Assembly (NCBI RefSeq): GCF_049803795.1
Contig: NZ_JBNAGJ010000005.1
Coordinates: 1 to 64,000 of the forward strand
From: Thalassobius sp002708925
GTDB taxonomy: Bacteria > Pseudomonadota > Alphaproteobacteria > Rhodobacterales > Rhodobacteraceae
Direction: 5' to 3'
DNA: 64,000 nt
Below, piece after piece: positions 56,603 to 64,000 of the stretch (positions are counted from its first letter, which is position 1; each line of letters starts with the position of its first letter). The position numbers and the translations under genes are program-made. The notes under the pieces were generated by a model. That model made no database searches, was not told the origin of the DNA, and was given only the letters and a program-made list of their open reading frames with translations.

Positions 56603-57946
56603 TTAATTTTGGCCTTCAAGCCATTGTTTGAAAACGGATTTGGCGCGATCTGTGTAGGCTTTGTAGCGGTCCTTGCGGCCCCGGCGTCCGCCTTTCAGGC
56701 CATCCACCGGGCGGAACAGGCCGAAGTTCACGTTCATCGGTTGAAAGGTCTTGGCCTCGGCCCCGCCGGTGATGTGATGGATCAGCGCGCCCATCGCCGA
56801 GTCCTGAGGCGCGGTGTCCAGCGGCTTGCCCAGAATTTCAGCGGCGGCCAGACGTCCGGCCAGAAGGCCCATCGCGGCGGATTCCACATAGCCTTCGACC
56901 CCGGTAACCTGGCCGGCGAAACGGATGTTCGGACGGCTGCGCAGGCGCATCTGATCGTCCAGCAGCGTGGGCGAATTAAGGAAGGTATTGCGGTGAATCC
57001 CCCCCAGGCGCGCAAAGGAGGCGTTTTCCAGGCCGGGGATCATTCTGAACACATCGGTCTGGGCGCCGTATTTCATTTTTGTCTGAAACCCCACGATGTT
57101 ATACAGCGTTCCTAATGCATTGTCGCGGCGCAGCTGGACCACGGCATAGGCTTTGTTTTCGGGGTCATGGGCATTGGTCAGGCCGACGGGTTTCATCGGT
57201 CCGTGGCGCAGGGTTTCGCGGCCGCGTTCGGCCATGACCTCGATTGGCAGGCAACCGTCGAAATAGCCGGCGGTCTCTCCCTCGTGGAACTCGGTCTTGT
57301 CGGCGGCCAGCAGCGCGTCGATGAAGGCCTCGTACTGATCGCGCGTCATCGGGCAGTTCAGATAGGCTTTCTGCTCTTCCTCGGTGTCGCCCTTGTCATA
57401 GCGCGATTGCAGCCAGGCCACATCCATATCGATGCTTTCGGCATAGACGATGGGGGCGATGGCGTCGAAAAAGGCCAGGCGCTCGGCCCCGGTTTCGGCC
57501 TGAATCGCGGCCCCCAGAGCGGTGGAGGTCAGCGGCCCGGTGGCGATGATCCAATGACCCTCAGAGGGCAATTCGGTGATCTCGCCATAGTCGACGCGCA
57601 CGTTGGGGTGGTCCATCAGTGCCTGGGTCACGCTTTGTGAAAACGGATCGCGATCCACGGCCAGAGCGCCGCCCGCAGGCAGGCGGTGACGGTCGGCCAT
57701 GGCCATGATCAGCCCGTTCGCGGCGCGCATTTCCCAGTGCAGCAGCCCCACGGCATTCTGTTCGCTGTCATCCGAGCGGAACGAATTCGAGCAGACCATT
57801 TCCGCCAGATTGCCCGTCCGGTGCGCAAAGGTTTCGACCTGCGGGCGCATTTCGTGAATGACCACCTGCACGCCCATATTAGCCGCTTGCCAGGCGGCCT
57901 CGGATCCGGCCATGCCGCCGCCAACGATATGAAGAGTGTTTTCCAT
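56603..57946 (-). CDS. trmFO: tRNA (uracil-5-)-methyltransferase TrmFO
   Basis: Folate- and FAD-dependent m5U54 methylation of tRNA T-loops. 447 aa. GIDA-family FAD site LHIVGGGMAGSEAAWQAANMGV, EMVCSNSFRSDDSEQNAVGLLHWEMR with the catalytic Cys, GYFDGCLPIEVMAERGRETLRHGPMKPVGL, and AGQVTGVEGYVESAAMGLLAGRLAA. It needs methylene-THF as methyl source. First of the trmFO-gluQRS pair; upstream lies the di-haem peroxidase gene (41-base gap). Confidence 0.97.
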   Translation of the reverse strand: MENTLHIVGGGMAGSEAAWQAANMGVQVVIHEMRPQVETFAHRTGNLAEMVCSNSFRSDDSEQNAVGLLHWEMRAANGLIMAMADRHRLPAGGALAVDRDPFSQSVTQALMDHPNVRVDYGEITELPSEGHWIIATGPLTSTALGAAIQAETGAERLAFFDAIAPIVYAESIDMDVAWLQSRYDKGDTEEEQKAYLNCPMTRDQYEAFIDALLAADKTEFHEGETAGYFDGCLPIEVMAERGRETLRHGPMKPVGLTNAHDPENKAYAVVQLRRDNALGTLYNIVGFQTKMKYGAQTDVFRMIPGLENASFARLGGIHRNTFLNSPTLLDDQMRLRSRPNIRFAGQVTGVEGYVESAAMGLLAGRLAAAEILGKPLDTAPQDSAMGALIHHITGGAEAKTFQPMNVNFGLFRPVDGLKGGRRGRKDRYKAYTDRAKSVFKQWLEGQN

Positions 57947-57987
57947 GGCCGCGATGTAGGGCAGGCGCGCGCGTTTGAAAAGCCCTG

Positions 57988-59295
57988 TCAGCGATCGACC
58001 GGCAGGCCCGAGGGCACGGATTCGGGGATTCCCAGGCGGCCTCTGGCGGCGATGGGATCGGTCAGCGCGTTCAGAAACGCGACCAGATCGGCGATCTCGG
58101 CCTCAGAGAGGGGGGTGTCGGGCAGTTCCGACGCAGCGGCGATCTCGATGCGTTCGTTCTGATCGTCCAGAGCCTGCCAGTCAGCAAAAGGAAAGTCATG
58201 CAGCCGCGCCTGCGTGCGGTCATAGCGCATCAGGCTGGGAACGGGCTGCGCGTGGTGACGGATGACGGATTCAAGCGTGGCAAAGGCCCCCGCATGACCA
58301 TACGGCGCGCTGAGCGCGACATTGCGCAAAGAGGGCGTGCGAAACCGATAGCGATCCTCGGGGGCGGCGGTCACGTGAAACCGACCGCGATCCCCGTAAT
58401 GCCCCGGATCCTTGCCCGGCCCCAGCTGCGGCATGGCGATGGCGTGAAACCCGTGGTCCGTCTGAAAGGGCCCGGCATGGCAGGCCGCACAGCCAGCGGG
58501 GCCATAGAACAGATCCAGCCCTCTTTGCGCGTTCCGGTGCAGGGCCTCTTGCCCGCGCAGGTGCCGGTCAAAAGGGGAATCGATGGCCTGAAATTCGAAG
58601 CTGATAAACTCGGACAGGGCGGTGGCAATGTCGGTGAAATGCACCGGGGCCTCTCCGATATGGGGCGTAAACCGTTGACGATATTCAGGAAGTGCATTCA
58701 CCCGCCGCGCCAGAAGCGCCCAGGCCAGCGTCGCATCCCCCAGCGCAACGGCGTCGGCAACGGCATTTTCCCCCGGCTGCCCGGCCATTTCCTCGGGCGA
58801 AAGCGGCGGCAGCATCGCCTGCGCGGCCAGAGGCGATCCAAGCGCGCGTTCCAGCGGGCGATCCTCGGGCATCCGCAGCCCGAAACGGGCGCTGTCATCC
58901 AGCTCGACCCGGCCATCGTGGAACATGGTGGAAAACTCATAGGCCCCAAGGTTCCAGAGCGCAGGCGCGTTGCGCGGGATGCGGGCGGGGGGCTCTTGTC
59001 CGGCGATAATCTGACGTCTGTCCCCCAGCCCGGCACCCCCTTCGCCAATCGACAGGGACATCCCGTCGGCGCTGCCCAGGCTGGGGTGATGGCAGGTGCC
59101 ACAAGAGATATTCATATTGCCGGACAGGATCGGATCATAAAACAGATCGCGGCCCAGCCGGGCCAGATCTGCATCAGTCTCGGGGAAGGCGGCGTGGGTC
59201 ACCTGCTCGGGCAGGTCGGCGGCCAGAGAGAGGCTGGCCGAGAGAGAGACGACTGCGGCGGTGACCCATGCGCGCATGATCAAGAGGTTCATCAT
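57988..59295 (-). CDS. Di-haem cytochrome c peroxidase family protein (MauG/CCP-like)
   Basis: 435 aa, exported: signal peptide MNLLIMRAWVTAAVVSLSASLSLAADLP. Two CxxCH haem-binding sites are visible, NISCGTCHHPSLGS (N-terminal domain) and GCAACHAGPFQ (C-terminal domain), with LGRDLFYDPILSGN typical of bacterial CCP/MauG proteins. Periplasmic peroxide reduction or a MauG-like oxidation of a protein or small substrate; which one cannot be decided by eye. GAGGAA precedes the ATG. No methylamine dehydrogenase genes are nearby. Confidence 0.93.
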   Translation of the reverse strand: MMNLLIMRAWVTAAVVSLSASLSLAADLPEQVTHAAFPETDADLARLGRDLFYDPILSGNMNISCGTCHHPSLGSADGMSLSIGEGGAGLGDRRQIIAGQEPPARIPRNAPALWNLGAYEFSTMFHDGRVELDDSARFGLRMPEDRPLERALGSPLAAQAMLPPLSPEEMAGQPGENAVADAVALGDATLAWALLARRVNALPEYRQRFTPHIGEAPVHFTDIATALSEFISFEFQAIDSPFDRHLRGQEALHRNAQRGLDLFYGPAGCAACHAGPFQTDHGFHAIAMPQLGPGKDPGHYGDRGRFHVTAAPEDRYRFRTPSLRNVALSAPYGHAGAFATLESVIRHHAQPVPSLMRYDRTQARLHDFPFADWQALDDQNERIEIAAASELPDTPLSEAEIADLVAFLNALTDPIAARGRLGIPESVPSGLPVDR

Positions 59296-59416
59296 TTCCT
59301 CTTCACCCCTTCCTTAGCAAAGCCGTTTGCGGCAGAAAAGTGGCAAATGTGAAAACAATAAGATGCGAATTGGAAACGAGCACGCAAAAACGCCGCCAGA
59401 GCGCGGATTTCGCGGC

Positions 59417-60202
59417 CTATTGCTGCCAATCGGGCGGGCGTTTTTCCAAAAAGGCGGCGATGCCCTCGGCTGTGTCGCGATAGAGCATATTCTGCACCAT
59501 CACATCGCCCGCGTATTCATAGGCCTGATCCATCGGCATTTGCAGTTGGGTATAGAACGCCTGTTTGCCGATTTTGACGGCGGCCCCCAGTTTTTCGGCC
59601 ACTTTGATGGCCAGATCCTGGGTGGCGGACTCTAGCTGATCGGCGGGTACGACCTTGTTGATCAGGCCCAGGGTTTCGGCGCGCTCGGCCGGGATGAACG
59701 TGCCGGTCGATAGCATTTCAAAGGCTTGTTTTCGCGGGATGTTTCGTGACAGAGCCACCATCGGAGTCGAACAAAACAGGCCGATATTGACCCCGTTCAC
59801 ACCAAAGCGCGTGCCCTCGGCCGCGACGGCCATATCGCACGAGGCCACCAGCTGGCAGCCCGCCGCCGTGGCAATCCCGTGCACCTGGGCAATCACCGGC
59901 TGCGGCATTTTCTGGATCGACAGCATCATCGCGGTGCAGCGGTCGAACAGATCCTTGAAATAGGCCTTGCCGCCATCCTCGGCCTGGCGGCCCGCGGTCA
60001 TCTGTTTCAGATCGTGGCCCGCGCAGAAAACCTTGCCCGCGCCGGACAGAATCACCGCCCGGATCGTGCTGTCCTGCGCAAGCTGATCGAACTGGCCTTG
60101 CAATGCGGCCAGCATCTCATCTGACAGGGCGTTCAGCTTTTCGGGGGTGTTCAGCCGTAAATGTGCGATCGCACCCGTGTCGTGACGTTCCAGTATTGCC
60201 AT
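59417..60202 (-). CDS. Enoyl-CoA hydratase
   Basis: Crotonase family, 261 aa. FCAGHDLKQM and the oxyanion region VHGIATAAGCQLVASCDMAVAAEGTRFGVNGVNIGLF are present; this is the enoyl-CoA hydratase subgroup (ECHDC3-like) with GHDL. A GAGGAGG Shine-Dalgarno stands before the ATG. C-terminus ends in FLEKRPPDWQ, as in homologues. Divergent from a thioesterase gene with 57 bases between start codons, so both acyl-CoA enzymes may share control. Confidence 0.9.
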   Translation of the reverse strand: MAILERHDTGAIAHLRLNTPEKLNALSDEMLAALQGQFDQLAQDSTIRAVILSGAGKVFCAGHDLKQMTAGRQAEDGGKAYFKDLFDRCTAMMLSIQKMPQPVIAQVHGIATAAGCQLVASCDMAVAAEGTRFGVNGVNIGLFCSTPMVALSRNIPRKQAFEMLSTGTFIPAERAETLGLINKVVPADQLESATQDLAIKVAEKLGAAVKIGKQAFYTQLQMPMDQAYEYAGDVMVQNMLYRDTAEGIAAFLEKRPPDWQQ

Positions 60203-60259
60203 CTTGTCCTCCTCACCATTCGCGGCAACTCTAGGACGAACAGGAGAGGGAGGAAAGCA

Positions 60260-60682
60260 ATGCCGGTAAAAATGTCAGCCGAGGATCTGACCGAGTTCAT
60301 GGCCCGCGCGTTTCCGCAGGTGAATGAGGATTTCATCATTGATGCGGTGGGCGAGATGACGCTGCGCCTGCGAATGCCGATTGCGCATAAGCATCTCAGG
60401 CCTGGGGGGACGGTCTCGGGGCCCAGCATGTTCGCGCTGGCCGATTGCGCGATCTATCTGGCGGTTCTGGCGATGATCGGCCCGCAGGCTTTGGCGGTGA
60501 CCACCAATTGCAGCCTGGATTTCATGCGCAAACCGGCGGCGGACCGGGATCTAGTGGCCGAGTGCAAGCTATTGAAATTGGGGCGTGTTCTGGCGGTTGG
60601 TGATGTGCTGATCTATTCGGATGGGGTGGCGGGGCCGGTGGCGCGGGCCTCGATGACCTATTCGATTCCGCCGCAGCGATAA
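60260..60682 (+). CDS. PaaI-family hotdog thioesterase
   Basis: 140 aa from ATG 60260 (AGGGAGGAAAG). Hotdog fold: HKHLRPGGTVSGPSMFALADCAIYLAVLAMIG, with the Asp in the ALADCA helix, and TTNCSLDFMRKPA. Hydrolyses a small acyl-CoA. Divergent from an enoyl-CoA hydratase. Its TAA forms the beginning of the A-run of the minus-strand terminator that follows. Confidence 0.9.
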   Translation: MPVKMSAEDLTEFMARAFPQVNEDFIIDAVGEMTLRLRMPIAHKHLRPGGTVSGPSMFALADCAIYLAVLAMIGPQALAVTTNCSLDFMRKPAADRDLVAECKLLKLGRVLAVGDVLIYSDGVAGPVARASMTYSIPPQR

Positions 60683-60707
60683 AAAAGGCCGGGGACATGC
60701 CCCGGCC
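60681..60707 (-). terminator. Intrinsic terminator of the DUF1127 gene
   Basis: GGCCGGGG/CCCCGGCC, perfect 8-bp stem, 5-base loop, preceded on the plus strand by six A, i.e. followed by six T on the minus strand. It overlaps the stop of the thioesterase gene. Confidence 0.88.
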
Positions 60708-60734
60708 AAGTACATTCTGTCGCGGACGGGGTCG

Positions 60735-60968
60735 TTACGCGCGCCAGAATGGGCGACGGGCCTCCGTATAAGCCACGTCACGTTCGATGCCGATGTCCTT
60801 TAGCTGCGCGTCAGACAGATGGCGCAGCGCTTTGCGGGTGCGATGTCGGCTGTCCCACTTTGTCACAGTCACCGCAAATGCCACCGCCCAGCGGGCAACG
60901 ATCGGCGCCGGATAGCCAAGATCGTAGGTGATGACGTGTGCGGCGAGCAGGGCTTGCTGCTGTGACAT
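60735..60968 (-). CDS. DUF1127-domain small protein
   Basis: 77 aa. The C-terminal half WDSRHRTRKALRHLSDAQLKDIGIERDVAYTEARRPFW is the DUF1127 arginine-rich motif (about 45-75) known in small alphaproteobacterial proteins, some of which bind RNA and affect metabolism and phosphate or stress responses. The N-terminal half is hydrophobic/helical (PIVARWAVAFAVTVTK). Divergent from a MocR regulator over 97 bases. Confidence 0.9.
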   Translation of the reverse strand: MSQQQALLAAHVITYDLGYPAPIVARWAVAFAVTVTKWDSRHRTRKALRHLSDAQLKDIGIERDVAYTEARRPFWRA

Positions 60969-61037
60969 TGGATAAATCCTTCAATTGTATTGACACAAAT
61001 TAGCGGGAATGCTACGAGGAAAGAGATACAATCAATT

Positions 61038-61076
61038 GGTACAAACCGTCTAGGAAAACATTGTTATGGGTACAAA
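61038..61076 (+). promoter_or_regulatory. Direct repeats, candidate MocR operator
   Basis: GGTACAAA at 61038-61045 and again at 61069-61076, 31 bases apart (about three helix turns). The second overlaps codons 2-4 of the MocR gene. A related TGACACAAA lies at 60991-60999. MocR/PdxR-type regulators bind spaced direct repeats near their own start, so autoregulation and control of the divergent DUF1127 gene are plausible. Confidence 0.4.
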
Positions 61077-62442
61077 TTGGGTCCCGGATCTGAGTAAGGC
61101 CGGCCGATCTAAGTACAAAGCGCTGGCGGACGAGATTCGCGGCGCCGTGGCGGCCGGAGATCTGAGCAGCGGGGCGCAATTGCCGCCCGTGCGCGAGCTG
61201 GCGTATCAATTGTCCATCACGCCGGGGACTGTGGCGCGGGCCTATTCCGTGCTGACCGAGGAGGGGGTCTTGCAGGCGGGGGTCGGACGCGGAACCTTTG
61301 TGGCCGAAACCTCGACCCAGGTGGATGACTCGGTGGCCTGGCCCCAGGTGCTGAACCTGCGCAGCCCGTTGCTGCCGGATGTAGGCCAAAGCGCGCTGCT
61401 GCGGGACGCGATGCACAGCACCGCCGATGCCATGCACGCCGAGGAATTCCTGAACTACCCGGATCGCCGGATGGATCTGCCCCTGCGCCGGGCCTTGCGC
61501 CGATGGATGGATGATTTGCCCATCGGCAATTTCACCGCCGAGGATATGGTGCTGGCGCATGGTGCGCAAAATGCCCTGCTGCTGGTGATGCAGACGGTTT
61601 TGCGCGGGCCGGACCCGGCCATTGCGGTTGAAAACCTGACCTATCCGGGGTTTCGCCGCGCCGCCGAGCTGAACCGTGCCCGCGTTGTCGGGATTCCCAG
61701 CGATTCCGAGGGGCCGATTGTGGCGGCTTTGGAGGATGCGGTGCGCGAGCAGGGGGTGCAGCTGTTTTGTACCTCGTCCGAGGTGAATAACCCCACGCTG
61801 GGCGCGACCTCGCGCCGCCGCCGCCGGGAAATCGCCAATATGGCCGCGCGTCTGGGGCTGAACATTCTGGATGACGATTGCTATGTCATCGGGCCGCATA
61901 TGGCCGAAAGCTATCATTCGCTGGTGCCGGGGCTGGGCTGGTATGTGTCGTCCCTGTCCAAGGCGCTGACCCCGGCCTTGCGTGTGGGTTATGTTGTGGC
62001 GCCGCGCGAACGGGTGCACGAATTGGCCCGCAGCGCGACCTATGCGTTCTTTGGCCTGTCGCGCCCTCTGTCCGAGGTGACGCTGACCTTCATGAACGAC
62101 CCGCGCCTGCGCAGTATCGCCGCCAAATCCCGCGCGCGGATGAATGAGATGGTCCGCCTGACGGTCAATCATCTGGGCGGGCATAACGTGGTCTGGAAAG
62201 AGGACGTGCCGTTCTTGTGGATTTCCCTGCCCGAAGGCTGGCGTACCGCCAGTTTCATCCGCGCGGCTGAATCGCAGGGGGTGATCCTCAAAAGCGCCGA
62301 GGAATTCGTCCTGCGCCACGCCCGCGCGCCTCATGCGGTGCGGTTGGCGGTGAACGGGCAGGTGGATATTGCCCGCTACGAGGCCGGAATCGTTCAGGTG
62401 CGTCAGCTTCTGGACAATCCGCGCGAGGAATTCACCGTTTAG
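61066..62442 (+). CDS. MocR-type regulator (GntR HTH fused to aminotransferase-like domain)
   Basis: 458 aa. N-terminal GntR winged helix (about 10-85; YKALADEIRGAVAAGDLSSGAQLPPVRELAYQLSITPGTVARAYSVL) and C-terminal fold-type I aminotransferase domain (about 105-440) with the PLP lysine in SSLSKALTPALRVGYV and the ILDDDCYVIG segment. Transcription factor that senses PLP or an amino compound. ATG 61066 has AGGA 10 bases upstream. Target unknown; the repeats around its own start are candidates. Confidence 0.93.
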   Translation: MGTNWVPDLSKAGRSKYKALADEIRGAVAAGDLSSGAQLPPVRELAYQLSITPGTVARAYSVLTEEGVLQAGVGRGTFVAETSTQVDDSVAWPQVLNLRSPLLPDVGQSALLRDAMHSTADAMHAEEFLNYPDRRMDLPLRRALRRWMDDLPIGNFTAEDMVLAHGAQNALLLVMQTVLRGPDPAIAVENLTYPGFRRAAELNRARVVGIPSDSEGPIVAALEDAVREQGVQLFCTSSEVNNPTLGATSRRRRREIANMAARLGLNILDDDCYVIGPHMAESYHSLVPGLGWYVSSLSKALTPALRVGYVVAPRERVHELARSATYAFFGLSRPLSEVTLTFMNDPRLRSIAAKSRARMNEMVRLTVNHLGGHNVVWKEDVPFLWISLPEGWRTASFIRAAESQGVILKSAEEFVLRHARAPHAVRLAVNGQVDIARYEAGIVQVRQLLDNPREEFTV

Positions 62443-62518
62443 GGTGAAGTTTGTGGGGTATTTGAATACCTATTTTCTAACTCATTGAAAACGAATGCAA
62501 AATACGCGCTTGCGTGGC

Positions 62519-62546
62519 TTGACTGTGTTTTCAGGCCCTATATAAC
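62519..62546 (+). promoter_or_regulatory. Putative promoter of rplM-rpsI
   Basis: TTGACT (62519-62524), 16-base spacer, TATAAC (62541-62546), 66 bases before the rplM ATG. Similar -35 to that before rplU. Confidence 0.6.
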
Positions 62547-62611
62547 CGCGCAATCGAATTTGGATAGGGGCGTTTTGCCCGTTTCCGCAACTGAACAAGG
62601 GTAATCCCGCG

Positions 62612-63073
62612 ATGAAAACCTTCTCTGCTACTCCGGCAGACATCGAGAAAAAGTGGATCATCATCGACGCCGAAGGCGTGGTGCTGGGCCGTCTTGCCTC
62701 GATCGTCGCCATGCGTCTGCGTGGCAAGCACAAGCCGTCGTTCACTCCGAACCAGGACATGGGCGACAACGTGATTGTCATCAACGCTGACAAAATCCAG
62801 ATGACTGGCAAAAAGCGCACTGACAAGAAATACTACTGGCACACGGGCCATCCGGGCGGCATCAAGCACCGCACCGCCGGTCAGATCCTGGAAGGCGCCT
62901 ATCCCGAGCGTGTGGTCACCGCCGCCGTCAAGCGTATGCTGCCGGGCAACCGCCTGTCGCGCAAAGTGATGACCAACCTGCGTGTCTACGCCGGCGCCGA
63001 GCATCCGCACGAAGCGCAGAACCCCGAAGTTCTGGACGTCAAGTCCATGAACTCCAAGAACACCCGGAGCTGA
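62612..63073 (+). CDS. rplM: 50S ribosomal protein L13
   Basis: 153 aa. MKTFSATPADIEKKWIIIDAEGVVLGRLASIVAMRLRGKHKPSFTP start and the GDNVIVINADKIQMTGKK, HTGHPGG and RMLPGNRLSRKVMTNLRVYAGAEHPHEAQ blocks are all standard. An early assembly protein of the large subunit. rpsI follows 3 bases after the stop. Confidence 0.98.
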   Translation: MKTFSATPADIEKKWIIIDAEGVVLGRLASIVAMRLRGKHKPSFTPNQDMGDNVIVINADKIQMTGKKRTDKKYYWHTGHPGGIKHRTAGQILEGAYPERVVTAAVKRMLPGNRLSRKVMTNLRVYAGAEHPHEAQNPEVLDVKSMNSKNTRS

Positions 63074-63076
63074 TAA

Positions 63077-63562
63077 ATGGCCGATCAAATCAATTCGCTG
63101 GAAGACCTGGCCGCCGCAACTGGTGTTGAAACCGTTGTCGAAGTCGAAGCCCCCCGTGAGCCCGTCCGTGACGAGCTGGGCCGTTCCTATGCCACCGGCA
63201 AGCGTAAAGACGCTGTTGCTCGTGTGTGGGTGAAGCCCGGTTCGGGCAAAGTCACCGTGAACGGCAAGGAAATGAACGCCTATTTCGCGCGTCCCGTGCT
63301 GCAACTGATCGTGCGTCAGCCCTTCGGTGTGGCCGGTGTTGACGATCAGTTCGACGTTGTCGCCACCGTCAAGGGCGGCGGTCTGTCCGGTCAGGCCGGT
63401 GCTGTGAAACACGGTATCTCGAAGGCGCTGCAACTGTACGATCCCTCGCTGCGTGGCGCGCTGAAGGCCGCTGGCTTCCTGACCCGCGACAGCCGCGTTG
63501 TGGAACGTAAGAAATACGGTAAGCGCAAAGCGCGTCGTTCGTTCCAGTTCTCGAAGCGTTAA
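63077..63562 (+). CDS. rpsI: 30S ribosomal protein S9
   Basis: 161 aa. The core (about 35-161; YATGKRKDAVARVWVKPGSGKVTVNGK, VKGGGLSGQAGAVKHGISKAL, DSRVVERKKYGKRKARRSFQFSKR) is typical, with the C-terminal SKR that contacts P-site tRNA. An acidic N-terminal extension of about 30 residues is usual in Rhodobacterales. Ends at the 63588-63616 terminator. Confidence 0.98.
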   Translation: MADQINSLEDLAAATGVETVVEVEAPREPVRDELGRSYATGKRKDAVARVWVKPGSGKVTVNGKEMNAYFARPVLQLIVRQPFGVAGVDDQFDVVATVKGGGLSGQAGAVKHGISKALQLYDPSLRGALKAAGFLTRDSRVVERKKYGKRKARRSFQFSKR

Positions 63563-63587
63563 TCTTTCGCTTCTTTCGGAATTTGGC

Positions 63588-63616
63588 AAAGGGCCGCCCG
63601 ATTAGGTGGCCCTTTT
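63588..63616 (+). terminator. Intrinsic terminator after rpsI
   Basis: AAAGGGCC/GGCCCTTT, 8-bp stem, 12-base loop, then the T run ending at 63616. Confidence 0.75.
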
Positions 63617-63664
63617 CTGTTGCGCTTTGGCGTCCTTTTCTGGTGTCATCGGGGCCGCAGACGT

Positions 63665-63690
63665 AAAAAAGGCGGGCCGAGGGACCCGCC
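63665..63690 (-). terminator. Intrinsic terminator for the minus-strand gene at the window end
   Basis: GGCGGG/CCCGCC, 6-bp stem with an 8-base loop; the six A at 63665-63670 become a T run on the minus strand. It lies 46 bases after the stop of the gene at 63737. Confidence 0.8.
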
Positions 63691-63736
63691 TTTCGTATAT
63701 CCGCGCGATTGGAAACGCGGATTTGGTCTTGGCTGA

Positions 63737-64000
63737 TTAGCTCAGCAGGTCCAGCTCATAATCGAACACGATCGAGGTGGTCAGGTCCGAACCGGCCGAG
63801 TCATCGTCGGAGAATTCGATCGACAGGCCAACGCCGCCTTCAAAGCCGTAGCCGAAGTTCAGTTCCCATGCGGTCACGTCACCGTCGGTGCCCAGAACCG
63901 GCTCAACGGTCCAGTCGCCGACTGCAACTTCCAGAGCAACCTCGTGGTAGTCGTCTTCGGATTCGATGTCATAGGTGTAGGTGTACGAACCCGAAACGGT
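63737..64000 (-). CDS. Acidic beta-rich protein, C-terminal end only
   Basis: Open on the minus strand from the window edge to TAA at 63737-63739, giving the last 87 residues: TVSGSYTYTYDIESEDDYHEVALEV, DWTVEPVLGTDGDVTAWELNFGYGFEGG, and a tail ending SIVFDYELDLLS. Alternating strands with many Asp, Glu, Thr and Tyr suggest an exported or outer-membrane beta protein, but the last residue is Ser rather than the Phe usual in porins. The N-terminus is outside the window. Followed by an intrinsic terminator. Confidence 0.75.
   Translation of the reverse strand, partial: TVSGSYTYTYDIESEDDYHEVALEVAVGDWTVEPVLGTDGDVTAWELNFGYGFEGGVGLSIEFSDDDSAGSDLTTSIVFDYELDLLS

Noticed and set aside
61012..62334. 440-codon antisense frame over the MocR gene
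   Set aside because: Shadow of a high-GC gene; no recognisable domain and no ribosome site.

Overview
The window reads as a chromosomal segment of a Rhodobacteraceae (Roseobacter-type) alphaproteobacterium. The DNA is GC-rich. Gene content and order are typical of that group: etfBA with a long acyl-CoA dehydrogenase, rplU-rpmA-GNAT-obgE-proB-proA, chpT, sciP-ctrA, a DEDDh exonuclease beside an acetate-type symporter, gluQRS/trmFO, DUF1127 and MocR-type regulators. No rRNA, CRISPR array or intact insertion sequence was seen. The only tRNA is tRNA-Ser(CGA).

Layout. 1-8 kb holds fatty-acid/electron-transfer genes (etfB truncated by the window edge), ybaK, chrA and a pxpBCA 5-oxoprolinase operon. 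8-12 kb is a signalling block: a receiver-only regulator and two related histidine kinases on the minus strand, back to back with a LuxI-type acyl-homoserine-lactone synthase that has no LuxR neighbour. 14.5-23.7 kb is an acetate assimilation block: acs, adenylate kinase, a two-part sodium:solute symporter, a cNMP/CBS/DUF294 protein, a small membrane protein and a membrane-tethered exonuclease. 24-27 kb carries rlmE, a LysE exporter and a Ppx/GppA phosphatase. 26.7-29.7 kb is a tetrahydrofolate/cobalamin one-carbon cluster. 29.8-34.6 kb has glucokinase and a second signalling block (LuxR-type regulator, periplasmic SUOX-like protein, hybrid kinase).

34.6-39.0 kb is a decayed integrated element next to tRNA-Ser(CGA). 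It is less GC-rich and holds two tyrosine recombinases, each interrupted by an in-frame stop codon, a short P63C-domain gene, an IS1595-type transposase tail and a repeat-rich AT-richer stretch. 39-50 kb returns to core genes: DUF2059, ribosomal L21/L27, ObgE, proline synthesis, the cell-cycle phosphotransferase ChpT, ornithine-lipid synthesis (olsBA), mnmA, and sciP-ctrA. 50-64 kb holds ligA-recG, hisI, tRNA-modification genes, a di-haem peroxidase, a MocR regulator, rplM-rpsI and the 3' end of an acidic beta-rich protein.

Themes. The CckA-ChpT-CtrA output is represented by chpT, sciP and ctrA within about 5 kb, with CtrA-like half-site pairs before ctrA and olsB. In this family CtrA and acyl-homoserine-lactone signalling are known to be linked, so luxI and ctrA in one window are worth reading together. 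Acetate activation by Acs yields AMP, and the adenylate kinase encoded 5 bases downstream can recycle it. Four convergent gene pairs end on shared 4-base stop-codon overlaps, leaving no space for terminators. The most unusual sequence signals are the two stop-interrupted recombinases, a 22-bp palindrome before luxI, and a long hairpin that takes in the ligA Shine-Dalgarno.
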